Assembly: GCF_000619825.1 (NCBI RefSeq)
Contig: NZ_KK211036.1
Location: forward strand, 491,787-555,786
DNA length: 64,000 nt
From: Prevotella sp. MA2016
Lineage (GTDB): Bacteria > Bacteroidota > Bacteroidia > Bacteroidales > Bacteroidaceae
Reading direction: 5' to 3'
A program made the translations under genes and the position numbers. The number at the start of each line of letters is the position of its first letter. The first letter of the stretch is position 1. The notes below the pieces were generated by a model. It saw nothing but the letters and a program-made list of their open reading frames with translations, was not told where the DNA came from and did no database searches. This document shows positions 7,572-15,631 of the stretch, in pieces.

Positions 7572-8374
7572 TTACTGAAATAAAATCACTACAAGAGCCT
7601 GGTATTGAGATATTTGGAACACTTACAGAAGCACAGCTTCGCAGCAAGCTCGATGCTGAGCGCGGCCTTTTCATCGCCGAGAGTCCTAAGGTGATTCGTG
7701 TAGCCCTGCAGGCTGGCTACCAACCCCAAGCCCTGCTCTGCGAGCGCCGCCATATCACAGGCGATGCAGCCGATATCATTGCCACCTGTGGCGACATTCC
7801 TATTTATACAGGCGAGCGTGAGCTCCTGGCTCAGCTCACCGGCTATACCCTCACCCGCGGTGTGCTTTGTGCCATGCGCCGCAAGCCAGAACGCAGCGTT
7901 CAGCAGGTGCTGAGCAGCATCACCAACCCAGAGAAACAGCGCATCGTAGTTATCGACGGCGTGGTAGATACCACCAATATCGGCGCTATCTTCCGCAGTG
8001 CAGCCGCATTGGGCATCGATGCCGTACTGCTCACCCGCAACAGCTGCGACCCGCTCAATCGCCGTGCTGTCCGCGTGTCGATGGGATCGGTATTTCTCGT
8101 TCCCTGGACGTGGCTCGATTCTTACGACACCCTGCGCCAGCTGGGCTATCGTACAGCCGCTATGGCGCTTACCGACCAGTCGATATCGCTCGACGACCCC
8201 ATCCTGAAGCAGCAGGAGCGCTTGGCATTCATCATGGGCACCGAGGGCGACGGTCTGCCACACGACACCATAAAAAATGCAGACTTCACAGTCCGCATTC
8301 CTATGTCGCATCAAGTTGATTCGCTTAATGTTGCCGCAGCAGCGGCAGTAGCATTCTGGGAGTTGCGCAAGTAG
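7568..8374 (+). CDS. TrmH/SpoU family RNA 2'-O-methyltransferase
   Basis: A 268-residue SAM-dependent RNA ribose methyltransferase of the SPOUT superfamily. The three SpoU motifs are visible in the C-terminal half: DTTNIGAIFRSAAALG (motif 1), IMGTEGDGLP (motif 2) and IPMSHQVDSLNVAAAAAVAFWEL (motif 3, forming the knot). The N-terminal ~100 residues form the L30e-like substrate-binding domain. Target rRNA or tRNA position cannot be read from the sequence. It is the last gene of the plus-strand trio and ends 2 bp before the convergent mtgA stop. Confidence 0.9.
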   Translation: MITEIKSLQEPGIEIFGTLTEAQLRSKLDAERGLFIAESPKVIRVALQAGYQPQALLCERRHITGDAADIIATCGDIPIYTGERELLAQLTGYTLTRGVLCAMRRKPERSVQQVLSSITNPEKQRIVVIDGVVDTTNIGAIFRSAAALGIDAVLLTRNSCDPLNRRAVRVSMGSVFLVPWTWLDSYDTLRQLGYRTAAMALTDQSISLDDPILKQQERLAFIMGTEGDGLPHDTIKNADFTVRIPMSHQVDSLNVAAAAAVAFWELRK

Positions 8375-8376
8375 CA

Positions 8377-9066
8377 CTACGGCTTCTTGGGCAACCCCTC
8401 CACATATTTCATTTCGCGCAGGATGCGCGCCTTACGCTTCAGCATATAGCCCGACGGATCCTTGCTTGAAAATTTGCGCGGGTTGGGCAGCGTGGCGGCT
8501 ATCAGCGCACATTGTCCCTTTGTCAGGTTCTCAGCCGTAGTGCCAAAGTGCTCCGCAGCCACAGCCTCGGCACCATAGATGCCATCCCCCATCTCGATAG
8601 AGTTCAGATACACCTCCATGATGCGCTCTTTGCTCCACATCATCTCGATAAGCGCTGTGAAATACACCTCAAAGCCCTTGCGCACCCACGAGCGACCCGG
8701 CCACAGGAAAACGTTCTTAGCCGTCTGCTGCGAGATGGTTGAAGCTCCCAGCTTGCGCTTCTTCGGATGCTTACTGTTACGCTTAGCAGCCTTTTCTATC
8801 GCCTTGAAGTCGAATCCGTGATGCTGCATAAACTTAGCATCCTCACTGGCCATCACCGCCTGTGGTAGCGATGGCGATATCTTATCCAGCGCCACCCAGT
8901 GGTGCTTCAATTTCAAATCCTTCCCCTCGCCTATCTGCTGATAACAGCGTATAAACATCAGGGGCGTGAAGTAAACCGGCACAAAACGCAGCGCTACAAC
9001 AGCAAGAATAGTGGAGGCAAAGAATGCCACCACTATCCACTTCAGAATATTCTTAAGAAACTTCAA
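8377..9066 (-). CDS. mtgA: Monofunctional biosynthetic peptidoglycan transglycosylase
   Basis: A GT51 glycosyltransferase that polymerises lipid II into glycan strands at the periplasmic face. One N-terminal membrane anchor (residues ~9-30) is followed by the GT51 domain: [14 protein letters not shown] (catalytic Glu), [21 protein letters not shown] and [32 protein letters not shown] motifs. There is no transpeptidase domain; 229 residues is normal for MtgA. The start is TTG at 9066: an in-frame stop lies two codons upstream, and the next ATG (residue 38) would remove the anchor. It lies 34 bp after the OmpA-lipoprotein gene, a spacer made of octamer repeats. Confidence 0.93.
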   Translation of the reverse strand: MKFLKNILKWIVVAFFASTILAVVALRFVPVYFTPLMFIRCYQQIGEGKDLKLKHHWVALDKISPSLPQAVMASEDAKFMQHHGFDFKAIEKAAKRNSKHPKKRKLGASTISQQTAKNVFLWPGRSWVRKGFEVYFTALIEMMWSKERIMEVYLNSIEMGDGIYGAEAVAAEHFGTTAENLTKGQCALIAATLPNPRKFSSKDPSGYMLKRKARILREMKYVEGLPKKP

Positions 9067-9096
9067 TTTTTAAATTCTTAAATTTTTTAATTGTTA
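9065..9096. repeat. Octamer tandem repeat between ompA-like gene and mtgA
   Basis: Four degenerate 8-mers (AATTTTTA, AATTCTTA, AATTTTTT, AATTGTTA) make up the spacer and touch the mtgA start codon. Confidence 0.6.
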
Positions 9097-9100
9097 CATT

Positions 9101-9781
9101 TTACTTGTTCGCTTCGGCGTTAGCCTCCTTGATCATCTGCTCCGAAGCATACATGTAAACCTCTACACGGCGGTTCTGCTTGCGCCCCTCGGCAGTGCTG
9201 TTGTCAGCTACTGGGTTGGTAGAACCCTGACCGTCAACCGACTTAATCTGAGCAGCCGAAACACCGAGCGACTTCAGATAGTTAGACACGCTCTGAGCAC
9301 GGTTCACTGACAGAGGATTGTTGATAGCATCGCTACCAGTATTGTCGGTATGACCGTAGATGGCGATATCACACTGATTGTTGTTCTTCAGCACCTGAGC
9401 AAACTGCTGCAGAGAGGTCTTAGAAGCAGCATTCAGGTCGGCCTTGTTTGTAGCAAACAGGATACCAGAGTCGAATGTCACCTTAACAGCCTCCAGTCCG
9501 TTGGCATCAGTAATCGTCTCTACCTGAGCGTTCTTCACGGCCTCGGCCTCCTTCTTAGCTTTGTCCATCTTATGGCCGATGATAGCACCAGCGCCAGCAC
9601 CTACTGCACCACCTACAACGGCACCTACAGCTGTGTTGCCAGCAATCTTACCAATGATAGCACCCAGGGCAGCACCACCACCAGCACCGATAGCAGTACC
9701 CTTAGCTGTGTTACTTACGTTACATCCTGCCAGCACCAGCGAAGCGCACAGTGCAAAGGCGATTGACTTCATACTTTTCAT
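9101..9781 (-). CDS. OmpA-family lipoprotein with glycine-zipper segment
   Basis: A 226-residue outer-membrane lipoprotein. The signal peptide ends in the lipobox LAGC, with lipidated Cys near residue 20. A glycine-zipper segment follows (GTAIGAGGGAALGAIIGKIAG and a second run AVGAVVGGAVGAGAGAIIG, residues ~28-72). The C-terminal OmpA-like peptidoglycan-binding domain shows IAIYGHTDNTGSDAINNPLSVNRAQSVSNYL and EGRKQNRRVEV. Architecture matches YiaD/YfiB-type proteins that tie the outer membrane to peptidoglycan. A second ATG three codons in is an equally possible start. A minus-strand -7-like box (CAAAGATA on plus) is at 9830-9837. mtgA follows in the same direction, which fits an envelope function. 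Confidence 0.92.
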   Translation of the reverse strand: MKSMKSIAFALCASLVLAGCNVSNTAKGTAIGAGGGAALGAIIGKIAGNTAVGAVVGGAVGAGAGAIIGHKMDKAKKEAEAVKNAQVETITDANGLEAVKVTFDSGILFATNKADLNAASKTSLQQFAQVLKNNNQCDIAIYGHTDNTGSDAINNPLSVNRAQSVSNYLKSLGVSAAQIKSVDGQGSTNPVADNSTAEGRKQNRRVEVYMYASEQMIKEANAEANK

Positions 9782-9968
9782 AATCGTTCTAATTTTGTTA
9801 ATTAACCGTTAACTATTGTTTTCTGCCTGCAAAGATAGTATTTTTTTCTAAGCAAGTATCATTCTTCCTACATTTTTTAAGCATTAATAAACATTTGCCT
9901 TCGTTCAAGCAGTCCAACTCCACCACAATTAGCTACGGACACAGAGATTCCGCATGCCCATAACGTAT

Positions 9969-10147
9969 ACATACCAATATACCAACATACCATTTGGTAT
10001 ATTGATATAACCTACCGCGAAGAAGGAATCTTATTATATATATTATTAATTTTATATATATTATAATATATATAAAATATAGAATACTATTAGGCGGTAG
10101 TTTGTACATATGAATTTTCGAAATGGTATATTGGTATATTGGTATGT
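9969..10147. repeat. Inverted-repeat element built of octamer repeats
   Basis: Arms 9969-9995 and 10121-10147 match in 26 of 27 positions as an inverted repeat, and CTACCGCG (10012-10019) / GGCGGTAG (10093-10100) pair inside. Each arm consists of 8-mers (ATACCAAT / GGTATATT); the left arm carries its own hairpin (ATACCA-TT-TGGTAT, 9987-10000). The centre is almost pure A+T with several palindromes. No transposase is nearby. It could be a MITE-like element or a cruciform-forming site. Confidence 0.7.
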
Positions 10148-10200
10148 TGATATGTTCTCGATAGGTTTGCAAAAAAACTGATAAATATTTTTAGAAAGGC

Positions 10201-10231
10201 TTGTGTACATGACAAAATTTTCGTACCTTTG
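10201..10231 (+). promoter_or_regulatory. Promoter of lipocalin-like lipoprotein gene
   Basis: TTG at 10201-10203, 20 bp spacer, TACCTTTG at 10224-10231. It predicts a leader of roughly 90-100 nt. Confidence 0.65.
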
Positions 10232-10340
10232 CAGTGTCAAATTGAAAGAGTAAGCGCAGCGGCATTAGGGCTAAAAACTGCTCTACAAGGCGATAACGAG
10301 TGAAAAGTAAAATAGATTAAAACAAATGATGCATCTGAAT

Positions 10341-11156
10341 ATGAAAAATCTAAAGCTATGGATGATGGCCGCTGTCCTGATTTGCGGCGCAACAGTTCTG
10401 ACTGCGTGTTCGAATGATGACCGCCCTGCTGTTTCGGGCAAGAAACTTGCTGAGAAAATTATAGGCAAGTGGATGATTGCTGATATTGATGGGAAGCCTG
10501 CACTGACCAACGATAAGTCTGTCGTCACCTTCCTCTCGGATTCGAAGGCTACCTTCAGTTCGTCGAGGAGCGATTTCACAGAATCAACGGTGAAATGGCA
10601 ATCGCATGTAGCGTACGACGCCGAGATTTCGGGCAACAAGATAACGCTGACAGGACTTCCAAACGAGGCAGTTAGAATAGTTCAAACATACCATGTGACT
10701 GCCATCGATGATGCACAGATGATAGCCAAATTCAATCTTACCCGATATCATCATGATGAGGTGATAGCTGATACGAAACAGCATATCCGCTACACGAAAG
10801 TGGCTACCGACTATAGTGAGGCTATCATAGGCTTGTGGGAGTGTACGGAGCTGACGGGTATCGAAACGTTTAACGACGCAAACGCACGACTGGAGTTTAT
10901 GGCCGACGGCACTTACAAATTCTATCGCAAGAACGATGCTGGCGACTGGGAATCTGTGACCACGCGCGAATTCCAGAAATACTTTGTTGACGGCCAACTG
11001 CTGTCTACACGCTGGAAGAATCATGGCGAGAACGAGCTGCGCGAATGGTGGGAAATAGACAGCATAGACGGCGACAAGATGGTGTGGAGCGCCCTGCGCC
11101 AAAGCGACAACGACAATACCGTGCAGCAAGTCATGAAGTGGAAGAAGGTTGAATGA
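10341..11156 (+). CDS. Putative surface lipoprotein, tandem lipocalin-like domains
   Basis: A protein of 271 residues from the preferred ATG at 10341 (another ATG lies at 10326, adding MMHLN). The signal peptide MKNLKLWMMAAVLICG ends in lipobox LTAC, followed by SNDD. Acidic residues just after the Cys resemble the lipoprotein export signal that places Bacteroidetes lipoproteins on the cell surface. Two similar segments start with IIGKWMIADIDGKPAL and AIIGLWECTELTG and continue with beta-strand-rich sequence (VTFLSDSKATFSS; LEFMADGTYKFYR), suggesting two lipocalin-like barrels. No catalytic motif is seen and the ligand is unknown. Confidence 0.7.
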   Translation: MKNLKLWMMAAVLICGATVLTACSNDDRPAVSGKKLAEKIIGKWMIADIDGKPALTNDKSVVTFLSDSKATFSSSRSDFTESTVKWQSHVAYDAEISGNKITLTGLPNEAVRIVQTYHVTAIDDAQMIAKFNLTRYHHDEVIADTKQHIRYTKVATDYSEAIIGLWECTELTGIETFNDANARLEFMADGTYKFYRKNDAGDWESVTTREFQKYFVDGQLLSTRWKNHGENELREWWEIDSIDGDKMVWSALRQSDNDNTVQQVMKWKKVE

Positions 11157-11233
11157 CACAACGATCATATGGAATAAAAAATATATCTCGAAGGTACGAT
11201 GCATCTCGGAAATAAAAATAAAACGCTTTTTAT

Positions 11234-11264
11234 TTTGTATTTCGCTCGATTTTCAGTACCTTTG
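11234..11264 (+). promoter_or_regulatory. Promoter of proS
   Basis: TTTG (11234-11237), 19 bp spacer, TACCTTTG (11257-11264). The -7 box lies 31 bp before the proS ATG. Confidence 0.75.
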
Positions 11265-11295
11265 CAGGCAAAATTAGGAAACATAGAAGAAAAAT

Positions 11296-12777
11296 ATGGC
11301 AAAAGAATTAAAAGAATTAACGAAAAGAGCCGATAACTACAGTCAGTGGTTTAACGATCTGGTAGTTAAGGCCGACCTGGCAGAGCAGAGTGCTGTGCGC
11401 GGCTGTATGGTGATTAAGCCTTATGGTTACGCTATCTGGGAGAAGATGCAGCAGCAGCTCGACAAGATGTTTAAGGAAACTGGTGCTCAGAACGCATACT
11501 TCCCCTTGCTGATTCCAAAATCGTTCCTCTCTAAGGAAGCAGAGCATGTTGAGGGTTTTGCTAAGGAGTGTGCTGTGGTGACTCACTATCGCCTGCGCGC
11601 CAAAGAGGATAAGAGCGGTGTTGAGGTTGACCCAACAGCTAAGCTCGAGGAGGAGCTGATTGTTCGTCCTACTTCGGAGACTATCATCTGGAATACCTAT
11701 AAAAACTGGATTCAGTCGTGGCGCGATCTGCCACTGATGTGCAACCAGTGGTGTAACGTGATGCGCTGGGAGATGCGTACACGTCCGTTCCTGCGCACCA
11801 GCGAATTCCTGTGGCAGGAGGGTCACACTGCTCACGCTACCCGCGAGGAGGCTGAGGAGGAAGCACAGAAGATGCTGAAGGTGTATGCCAAGTTTGCTGA
11901 AGAGTGGATGGCTGTGCCTGTGATACAGGGTGTGAAGAGCGAGACTGAGCGTTTTGCCGGTGCGCTTGACACTTACACCATCGAGGCCATGATGCAGGAC
12001 GGTAAGGCGCTGCAGAGTGGTACAAGCCACTTCCTGGGTCAGAACTTCGCCAAGGCATTCGAGGTGACTTATCTGAATAAGGAAAACAAGCCTGAGTATG
12101 TATGGGCTACATCATGGGGTGTTTCTACCCGACTGATTGGTGCGCTCATCATGACTCACTCTGACGATAACGGACTGGTGCTGCCTCCACGTTTGGCTCC
12201 TATCCAGGTGGTGATTATTCCTATCGCCAACAAGCCTGAGCAGCTGGAGCAGGTGAACAAGGAGGTTACTCCTATCATCGAGGCGCTGCGCGCTAAGGGC
12301 ATCACCGTGAAGTTTGACGATGCTGACAACAAGCGTCCTGGCTTTAAGTTTGCCGACTACGAGCTGAAGGGTGTTCCCGTACGTCTGGTTCTGGGTGCTC
12401 GCGACCTGGAGAACGGTACTATCGAGGTGATGCGCCGCGACACACTGGAGAAGGAGACACGACCCATCGAGGGTATCACCGAGTATGTAGAGCAGCTGCT
12501 GGAGGATATCCAGAAGAATATCTTCGAGAAGGCTAAGGCTTATCGCGATGCTCGCATCTACGAGTGTGACAACTACGAGGAGTTTAAGGAGAAGGTAAAG
12601 GACGGTGGATTCTTCCTGTGCCACTGGGACGGCACTGCCGAGACTGAGGCTAAGATCAAGGAGGAGACACAGGCCACTATCCGCTGTGTGCCTTTCGGCG
12701 TAGAGCAGACTCCTGGTGTGGACATGGTGACTGGCAAGCCTGCTAAGTGCCGTGTGATTATTGCAAGATCTTATTAA
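11296..12777 (+). CDS. proS: Prolyl-tRNA synthetase (archaeal/eukaryotic-type, short form)
   Basis: Class II aminoacyl-tRNA synthetase charging tRNA-Pro. At 493 residues it is the short form without the bacterial INS editing domain. Visible parts: class II motif 1 region ([20 protein letters not shown]), the RPTSETIIW stretch, motif 2 ([24 protein letters not shown]), an anticodon-binding domain from about residue 300 ([10 protein letters not shown]) and a C-terminal zinc-domain-like segment ending in the characteristic final Tyr (RVIIARSY). Codon use is strongly biased, as expected for a highly expressed gene. It appears to be transcribed alone, with its own promoter and terminator. Confidence 0.96.
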   Translation: MAKELKELTKRADNYSQWFNDLVVKADLAEQSAVRGCMVIKPYGYAIWEKMQQQLDKMFKETGAQNAYFPLLIPKSFLSKEAEHVEGFAKECAVVTHYRLRAKEDKSGVEVDPTAKLEEELIVRPTSETIIWNTYKNWIQSWRDLPLMCNQWCNVMRWEMRTRPFLRTSEFLWQEGHTAHATREEAEEEAQKMLKVYAKFAEEWMAVPVIQGVKSETERFAGALDTYTIEAMMQDGKALQSGTSHFLGQNFAKAFEVTYLNKENKPEYVWATSWGVSTRLIGALIMTHSDDNGLVLPPRLAPIQVVIIPIANKPEQLEQVNKEVTPIIEALRAKGITVKFDDADNKRPGFKFADYELKGVPVRLVLGARDLENGTIEVMRRDTLEKETRPIEGITEYVEQLLEDIQKNIFEKAKAYRDARIYECDNYEEFKEKVKDGGFFLCHWDGTAETEAKIKEETQATIRCVPFGVEQTPGVDMVTGKPAKCRVIIARSY

Positions 12778-12787
12778 ACCCTCCTGG

Positions 12788-12807
12788 CCCTCCCCCCATG
12801 GGGAGGG
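12788..12807. repeat. GC-rich hairpin after proS
   Basis: CCCTCCCC (12788-12795), loop CCAT, GGGGAGGG (12800-12807): a perfect 8-bp stem directly after proS. It lacks a T-tract, so it is more like a REP/processing hairpin than a terminator. Confidence 0.6.
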
Positions 12808-12830
12808 TACCATAAAGGGGAAAAATATAA

Positions 12831-12862
12831 AAGAGGAACCTTCTCAGGTTCCTCTTTTTTTA
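12831..12862 (+). terminator. Terminator of proS
   Basis: AAGAGGAACC (12831-12840), loop TTCTCA, GGTTCCTCTT (12847-12856), then a T-run. A perfect 10-bp stem. Confidence 0.9.
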
Positions 12863-13041
12863 ACCATAGAATAATGTTCGAATGAATGTTAAACATTACT
12901 TTATGGAGGCCGAAATATCACTTACCTCACGATAAATCTATTTCTAATTAACCTTAATAATCTAATACCATGAAAAACACGATGCAAAGTTAATTTATTT
13001 CCTTTGAAATCGATTATTCAGATAGTCATTTCGTATATATT

Positions 13042-13512
13042 TTAACGTTTGTTCAGCAATTCTTCGTCCCTCTTTAGGATATTTTGCATTTCCAAACGAC
13101 TTATTCTTTTCTTCTGTGCCTCACTGAGTTGTGGCGATGCCACTGGTTGCCAGGCTGTGGTGAAGTAGTGCACCCTACTCTGCCCGTAGATAGAATCAAC
13201 CGTGAAGGTCTCTACCATCACGACGGTGCTGTCGAGCAGCAACAGGTCGGTGCGCAGCGAGGGGTTCATTCGGATAGTGAGACTATCCTGCCCCAACGAG
13301 AGCATCTGGCTGGTGCCTCCTAGCTTGTTTTTCACTTCGGCCTTCATACCAGAATCGAGAAAATCGATAAAGTCGAGTCGATTGTTCTGCGAGAGGTAAG
13401 GCATGAGAGAGTCAGGCATCTGCTTAAACACGTCACGCAGGGTGACGCTTTGGGCTGACGCCTGAGTAAGTGTAGTGGCCATCAGAAAGGCCATCATCAT
13501 TTTCTTTATCAT
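13042..13512 (-). CDS. DUF3256 family secreted protein
   Basis: A 156-residue protein with a signal peptide (MIKKMMMAFLMATTLTQASAQ). The mature part matches the Bacteroidetes DUF3256 family by its opening LRDVFKQMPDSLMPYLSQNNRLDFIDFLDSGMKAEVKNKL. It is probably periplasmic and has no known function. The last ~25 residues are charged and helical (LSEAQKKRISRLEMQNILKRDEELL). It is the final gene of the long ileS run and overlaps the paaK stop by 4 bp, so its translation is coupled to paaK. Confidence 0.75.
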   Translation of the reverse strand: MIKKMMMAFLMATTLTQASAQSVTLRDVFKQMPDSLMPYLSQNNRLDFIDFLDSGMKAEVKNKLGGTSQMLSLGQDSLTIRMNPSLRTDLLLLDSTVVMVETFTVDSIYGQSRVHYFTTAWQPVASPQLSEAQKKRISRLEMQNILKRDEELLNKR

Positions 13513-14849
13513 CCGCGACTGGGTCTTAAATCTTTTACACGAACGGCCTTGCCTTCACTCTGAGGCAAAGAGCCCTTCTTTACGAGTTTTACTACAGGGG
13601 TGAGCAGTATCTCATCCTTCAGTGCACGCTGGATGTCCTTCATCATCTTCTGCATCTCAGGATAGATATCTGTCTCAAGTCCATCAAGCTCAACCTCTAC
13701 TGTCATCACGTCATTATCGTCGATGGTCTCGAGGGTGATGAGATAGTTGCTGCCCAAACCAGGATACTGCACCAGAATCTTCTCAACCTGCATGGGGAAC
13801 ACGTTCACACCCTTGATGATGAACATATCATCGGTGCGACCCTTGATGCGGTCGATACGACGATGGGTGCGTCCGCACTTACATGGCTCAGCGATGATGC
13901 GAGTGAGGTCGCGCGTACGATAGCGCAGGATGGGCATCATGTTGCGATCGAGCGTGGTGAGCACCATCTCTCCCATCTGGCCATCGGGCACAGGCTCGAG
14001 GGTGTCTGGATCTACTATCTCTACGATATAGTTGTCTTCCCACAGGTGCATGCCTTCCTGATACTTGCACTCGAAGGCTACACCAGGACCATTCATCTCT
14101 GTCATACCAAACGAGTTGTAGGCTTTTACGCCCAGCATGCGCTCAATGCGGCGGCGCTGCTCCTCGGCATGGGGCTCAGCTCCAATGCAGAGTGTGCGCA
14201 GTTTGGTGCTGGCAGGATCTACACCTTCCTCCTTGAACACCTCGGCCAGTCGGATGGCATAAGATGGGATGGCGTGCAGACAGGTGGTTCCGAAATCCTT
14301 GATAAACTTGATTTGGCGCTTTGAGTTGCCGGCAGCAGCAGGCACAGTCATAGCACCGAGCCACTCGGCACCATACTGGAATCCCAGTCCACCGGTAAAC
14401 ATGCCATAGCCTGACGAGTTCTGGAACACATCACTCTTGCGGCAGCCTATCATATACAGGTTGCGGGCAATCATGTTAGCCCAAGAGCAAATGTCGTGCT
14501 CAGAGTAGATCACCACACAGGGATTACCCGTAGTACCACTCGTAGAGTGGATACGCACGGCATCATCCATATTGCCGCCAACGAGTCCGAAGGGATAATT
14601 GTCGCGCAGGTCCTGCTTCGTGGTGAAGGGAATCTTGCGCAGGTCGTCAAGGCTGTTGATAGAGTCAGCCGTGATACCAAGATCGCCTAAACGCTTCTTA
14701 TAGAAAGGCGACTTCAGACAAACGTTGATCGTGTCCTTTAGTTTCTTAACTTGCAACTGCTGGAGTTGCTCTCTTGGCATTGTCTCAAGTTCAGGCTGCC
14801 AGTACTCGCCGTCGGGCTTGATGGTAGCCATAATCTTCTCGTCAGTCAT
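13509..14849 (-). CDS. paaK: Phenylacetate-CoA ligase family protein
   Basis: A 446-residue member of the adenylate-forming PaaK family, which activates phenylacetate or another aryl acid to its CoA thioester. Visible: the P-loop-like IHSTSGTTGNPCVVIYSEHD (residues ~100-119), the NSFGMTEMNGPGVAFEC motif, YRTRDLTRI, the zinc-like CKCGRTHRRIDRIKGRTDDMFIIKGVNVFPMQVE region and the C-terminal AMP_C_2-like lid. Gut Bacteroidales use such ligases for indole- and phenylacetate conversion; the substrate cannot be assigned here. It sits after rsmE in the ileS run without other paa genes, so a role in phenylacetate breakdown is unlikely. Confidence 0.88.
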   Translation of the reverse strand: MTDEKIMATIKPDGEYWQPELETMPREQLQQLQVKKLKDTINVCLKSPFYKKRLGDLGITADSINSLDDLRKIPFTTKQDLRDNYPFGLVGGNMDDAVRIHSTSGTTGNPCVVIYSEHDICSWANMIARNLYMIGCRKSDVFQNSSGYGMFTGGLGFQYGAEWLGAMTVPAAAGNSKRQIKFIKDFGTTCLHAIPSYAIRLAEVFKEEGVDPASTKLRTLCIGAEPHAEEQRRRIERMLGVKAYNSFGMTEMNGPGVAFECKYQEGMHLWEDNYIVEIVDPDTLEPVPDGQMGEMVLTTLDRNMMPILRYRTRDLTRIIAEPCKCGRTHRRIDRIKGRTDDMFIIKGVNVFPMQVEKILVQYPGLGSNYLITLETIDDNDVMTVEVELDGLETDIYPEMQKMMKDIQRALKDEILLTPVVKLVKKGSLPQSEGKAVRVKDLRPSRG

Positions 14850-14887
14850 ATCTTATAGTTTATATGGTTTGTCGTATATTGTATAGG

Positions 14888-15607
14888 TTATTCTTTGGCC
14901 AGCTGCATCATCATCACAGCCGAGAGGCCTGCCGTCTCCGTGCGCAACCGGCTTTCACCCAGACTGGCGGATATCCAACCGGCTTCGACAGCCTTGCGAA
15001 CTTCGTCGATAGAGAAGTCGCCCTCGGGACCCACGAGCACAGTCACATCTTCAGTATCTGAAGGCTTGCGCAGCTCGTCGAAGAGCAGCGTGCGAGGTAT
15101 TTCTTCGTAGCAGTGACAGATGTACTTTCTACCCTGTCGGGGCTGCTGAATGAACTGGGCAAAATGCACCATCTCATTCACCTGAGGCTTCCAAGCCTTG
15201 TGACTTTGCTTAACGGCAGCTGTCACAATCTTGTCGAGACGTACCAGCTTGACCAGGCGGCGCTCAGAGAACTTACAGTTCAGGAACGTCACCTCGTCGA
15301 TACCTATCTCGGTGGCCTTCTCCATCATCCACTCCATGCGGTCCATCATCTTTGTAGGACCGATGCCTAAGTGCAGATGACCCTTCCACTGAGGTTGTTG
15401 TGGCAGTTTCTCCAAGATTTCGTAATAGCAATGATGGGTGGCAGCCACAGTAACCTGAGCACGGAAGTAGTTGCCCACTCCGTCCATCAGAAAAAGCTCG
15501 TCGCCACTCTTCAAGCGCAGCACACGCATGGCGTGCATGGCCTCGTCGGTGGGCAACTCAGTCTGATTCTCAGCATCAGGTACAAAAAAATATCTTGCTT
15601 CTTTCAT
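14888..15607 (-). CDS. rsmE: 16S rRNA m3U1498 methyltransferase
   Basis: A 239-residue SPOUT-class SAM-dependent enzyme that methylates N3 of U1498 in 16S rRNA. The N-terminal PUA-like domain begins ARYFFVPDAENQTELPTDEAMHAMRVLRLKSGDELFLMDG. The C-terminal knot domain contains WMMEKATEIGIDEVTFLNCKFSERR, VLVGPEGDFSIDEV and SLGESRLRTETAGLSAVMMMQL, all typical of RsmE. It is part of the ileS run, between the nucleoside transporter and paaK. Confidence 0.95.
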   Translation of the reverse strand: MKEARYFFVPDAENQTELPTDEAMHAMRVLRLKSGDELFLMDGVGNYFRAQVTVAATHHCYYEILEKLPQQPQWKGHLHLGIGPTKMMDRMEWMMEKATEIGIDEVTFLNCKFSERRLVKLVRLDKIVTAAVKQSHKAWKPQVNEMVHFAQFIQQPRQGRKYICHCYEEIPRTLLFDELRKPSDTEDVTVLVGPEGDFSIDEVRKAVEAGWISASLGESRLRTETAGLSAVMMMQLAKE

Positions 15608-15631
15608 ATACTATAAAGAGTGATAGATTTC

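Larger units (their letters stand above)
9782..10340. other. Non-coding AT-rich region with inverted-repeat element
   Basis: About 550 bp without a credible gene. It contains the ompA-like promoter, a 179-bp inverted-repeat element (9969-10147), the lipoprotein promoter at 10201-10231, and a leader of about 90-100 nt before the lipoprotein start. Confidence 0.65.

Noticed and set aside
9933..10172. A 79-codon open frame on the minus strand across the AT-rich element
   Set aside because: It is composed of the inverted octamer repeats and A+T palindromes; the protein is low-complexity Ile/Tyr sequence with no recognisable features.
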